9,221 nucleotides of DNA, taken from contig CAJXOV010000060.1 of assembly GCA_913057815.1 (NCBI GenBank), positions 1 through 9,221 on the forward strand, written 5' to 3'. The notes beneath the pieces are model-generated. The model was not told the DNA's origin. It was given only the letters and a program-made list of their open reading frames with translations, and did not search any database. This DNA is from an uncultured Flavobacteriales bacterium. Its GTDB lineage: Bacteria > Bacteroidota > Bacteroidia > Flavobacteriales_D > Sanyastnellaceae. A program made the translations under genes and the position numbers. Of the stretch, positions 8,701 through 9,221 are shown in pieces (the first letter of the stretch is position 1; every line of letters begins with the position of its first letter).

Positions 8701-9174
8701 CAATTGTATTCATAAAGTATTCGATGTCTCCCCAATCATTTAATTGACCGGAACTAAATTCCTCTCCTTCTATAACCCAACTCTCAATAGATAATGGAAA
8801 TCTAATCTCTTCGGCACATTCTCCCAGCTCAGAACTTAAAAAATCATAGGCACGATAAGATGTCTGGTTACAAATGGGTAAGTCATTTTGCAACGCTCCA
8901 TCTACATAGACTTCAAACGATTCTGCCTGTTCATAATTATAAGGAAGACAGAAGTGTGCCGCAGATTGACAATTTTCTATTTCAATCTCGACTTCTTCTT
9001 CTATAAAGATTAATTCACACTCTGTGGTGTAATCATAAACCAAAATGGTCCAAACACCCTGAGCACACATGCCGTCATTATCACAAATTTCATATTCGAC
9101 ATAATCATATCCCTGAAATGCACTAATAGAAGTATACTCTAAAATACCTGGCTGCATGAGGACTAGATTTCCAT
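5732..9174 (-). CDS. Giant multi-domain surface protein with type IX secretion sorting domain, 5' end missing
   Basis: Partial gene; the frame is open through the last genuine base (9174). The ATG at 9157 is an internal Met: codons before it read G-N-L-V-L and complete a cadherin/Ig-like strand. Numbering from that Met (1141 residues), the order is a truncated Ig-like module (to about 45), unknown domain copy 1 (47-233), three cadherin-like modules (237-337, 345-443, 450-548), unknown domain copy 2 (554-745), a fourth such module (748-848), an Ig-like module opening PVAVDD (852-940), thrombospondin type 3-like repeats (943-1040), and a gliding-motility/CHU_C type B sorting domain (about 1053-1141). 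The protein is very acidic and cysteine-rich. It should cross the inner membrane by Sec using a signal peptide outside the window, then the outer membrane by T9SS. A structural or adhesive surface role is inferred; no catalytic motif is seen. It is co-directional with the polysaccharide operon, but a functional link is unproven. Confidence 0.93.
5735..6001 (-). other. Type B C-terminal sorting domain (gliding motility CHU_C family)
   Basis: These are the last 89 residues of the surface protein. Recognisable family signatures are the opening INIPEGFSPNYNGENDLF (a form of the usual P-x-G-FSPNxDGxND motif), then VYNRYGSLVYES, the tryptophan in YNNDWNG, LPSSTYYYILEF and the closing strand GYVYIL. 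In characterised Bacteroidota, this domain class directs cargo to the type IX secretion machinery and is separate from the shorter type A domain. It is complete and ends at the stop codon, so the export signal is intact. Confidence 0.92.
6038..6331 (-). repeat. Thrombospondin type 3-like calcium-binding repeats
   Basis: Residues 943-1040 of the surface protein contain about six Asp-rich loops, such as DSDGDNIPD, DFDMDGLANYLD, DSDNDQIPD, DSDNDGVQDYLD and DCDEDGIPNYLD. The alternating D-x-D-x-D-G pattern is that of calcium-binding TSP3-like repeats. The repeats are also visible in the DNA as imperfect copies of a TCTGAATCTAGATAAT-like unit, near 6115-6137 and 6238-6260. They sit directly before the sorting domain, the common place for a rigid calcium-dependent stalk in T9SS cargo. 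Short DNA repeats here could also allow copy-number change. Confidence 0.88.
6338..6604 (-). repeat. Bacterial Ig/cadherin-like module, Cys-x5-Cys subtype
   Basis: Residues 852-940 of the surface protein follow the familiar tandem Ig/cadherin-like pattern: PVAVDD at the start, LLNNDYDPEDDP in the middle, then GNAVINNGMLTYLAP, FCGQDGFLYSICDGLGNCS and a closing VFIQV strand. The ICDGxGxC ending (Cys924, Cys930) is shared with the truncated module at the contig edge (ICDNDGMC), not with the four longer-spaced modules. It precedes the calcium-binding repeats. Confidence 0.8.
6614..6916 (-). repeat. Four-cysteine cadherin-like module, copy 4
   Basis: Residues 748-848 of the surface protein open with NTPPLAIDENG and share the pattern ICLDL...DCIAYTPPSNFTG.DVLTVQFCDD...LC...ITIQITV with the three modules at 7514-8449. 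Its cysteines at 777, 810, 830 and 838 have spacings 33, 20 and 8. It is separated from those three by the second unknown domain. Cadherin-like beta-sandwich folding is inferred from the pattern. Confidence 0.78.
6923..7498 (-). repeat. Unrecognised eight-cysteine domain, copy 2
   Basis: Residues 554-745 of the surface protein. I do not recognise a named family. It is clearly a diverged copy of the domain at 8459-9019: cysteines 554, 570, 621, 693, 723, 735, 742 and 745 each have a counterpart, and both copies share YDF before the third cysteine, a SW pair 13 residues after it, GFW about 32 residues later, CY near the end and a final FCLxC/VCVPC. It begins CPEYF and lies between cadherin-like copies 3 and 4. 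A secreted, disulphide-stabilised beta domain is the likeliest reading; its ligand or role is unknown. Confidence 0.7.
7514..8449 (-). repeat. Three tandem four-cysteine cadherin-like modules (copies 1-3)
   Basis: Residues 237-548 of the surface protein comprise three consecutive modules of about 100 residues (7514-7810, 7829-8125, 8147-8449). Each follows the scheme xCLxFxDxExxxVG(I/L), then CF(T/S/C)Y, G-x-D-x-(V/L)-x-V/I, FCDxGxPxLC and a closing IVI-type strand. Cysteines are at 267/300/320/328, 373/406/426/434 and 478/510/530/539. Protein similarity is clear, but the copies have diverged in DNA, so these are old duplications. The spacing suggests two conserved disulphides per module. Confidence 0.8.
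8459..9019 (-). repeat. Unrecognised eight-cysteine domain, copy 1
   Basis: Residues 47-233 of the surface protein, with cysteines 47, 63, 114, 184, 210, 223, 230 and 233 matching the copy at 6923-7498, plus extra cysteines at 70, 96 and 155. Landmarks are HFCLPYNYEQAESFEVYVDG, YDF at 104-106, SW at 126-127, CGFWFHDGNGQ at 155-165, SCYEVVVKN at 209-217 and VCVPC at 229-233. The first three shared cysteines have identical spacing (16 then 51) in both copies. No catalytic motif is evident. Its position between Ig-like modules points to a binding or structural unit on the cell surface. Confidence 0.7.
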
Positions 9175-9221
9175 CTGTCTCTTATACACATCTCCGAGCC
9201 CACGAGACCTCTCTACATCTC
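9175..9221 (+). other. Illumina Nextera adapter left at the contig end (artefact)
   Basis: Positions 9175-9193 are the 19-base Tn5 mosaic end CTGTCTCTTATACACATCT. Positions 9194-9208 are CCGAGCCCACGAGAC, the i7-side Nextera adapter. Positions 9209-9216 (CTCTCTAC) are an 8-base sample index, which I recall as N707. Positions 9217-9221 (ATCTC) begin the flow-cell primer sequence. This is library read-through that was not trimmed before assembly. It is not part of the genome and adds a false in-frame stop (9184-9182) to the surface-protein gene. Confidence 0.99.

Noticed and set aside
9175..9193. Tn5 mosaic end as evidence of a natural transposon insertion
   Set aside because: It is followed immediately by the synthetic i7 adapter, index and flow-cell sequence, so it comes from library preparation.

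Overview
The window looks like one end of a draft-assembly contig from a member of the Bacteroidota. Three things point there. The large protein ends in a gliding-motility-type (type B) sorting domain of the type IX secretion system, which is restricted to that phylum. The polysaccharide export lipoprotein has a Bacteroidota-style signal peptide. The DNA is AT-rich, and the gene starts I checked have AT-rich leaders without a strong Shine-Dalgarno sequence. I cannot name a genus. All five genes lie on the minus strand, so transcription runs from high to low coordinates.

Layout in order of transcription. Positions 9221-9175 are not biological: they are Illumina Nextera adapter (mosaic end, i7-side adapter, an 8-base index, start of the flow-cell sequence). 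Genuine sequence therefore ends at 9174. Positions 9174-5732 hold the 3' part of a very large secreted surface protein whose N-terminus is missing. It is built from cadherin/Ig-like modules, two copies of a cysteine-containing domain I do not recognise, calcium-binding thrombospondin type 3-like repeats, and a C-terminal type B sorting domain. A 106-bp spacer (5731-5626) follows, with a possible Bacteroidota-type promoter.

Positions 5625-67 form a tight four-gene polysaccharide operon: an outer-membrane export lipoprotein (wza; 5625-4867), an inner-membrane chain-length/tyrosine-kinase co-polymerase (wzc; overlaps by 20 bp), UDP-GlcNAc 2-epimerase (wecB; 4-bp ATGA overlap) and UDP-ManNAc dehydrogenase (wecC; 18-bp gap). 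A hairpin lies just after wecC, and the window ends 66 bp past its stop codon.

Working together, WecB and WecC turn UDP-GlcNAc into UDP-ManNAc and then UDP-ManNAcA, an acidic sugar donor. Wzc and Wza would form the trans-envelope machine that controls and exports the finished polymer (capsule or exopolysaccharide). Glycosyltransferases, flippase and polymerase are not in the window. I see no tRNA, rRNA, CRISPR, insertion sequence or integrase, and no gene-free stretch longer than about 106 bp. I did not find a clearly new defence or mobile system. The items most worth attention are the uncharacterised duplicated eight-cysteine domain and the regular four-cysteine modules of the surface protein, the probable TTG start of wza, the altered kinase motifs of Wzc, and the uncropped adapter.
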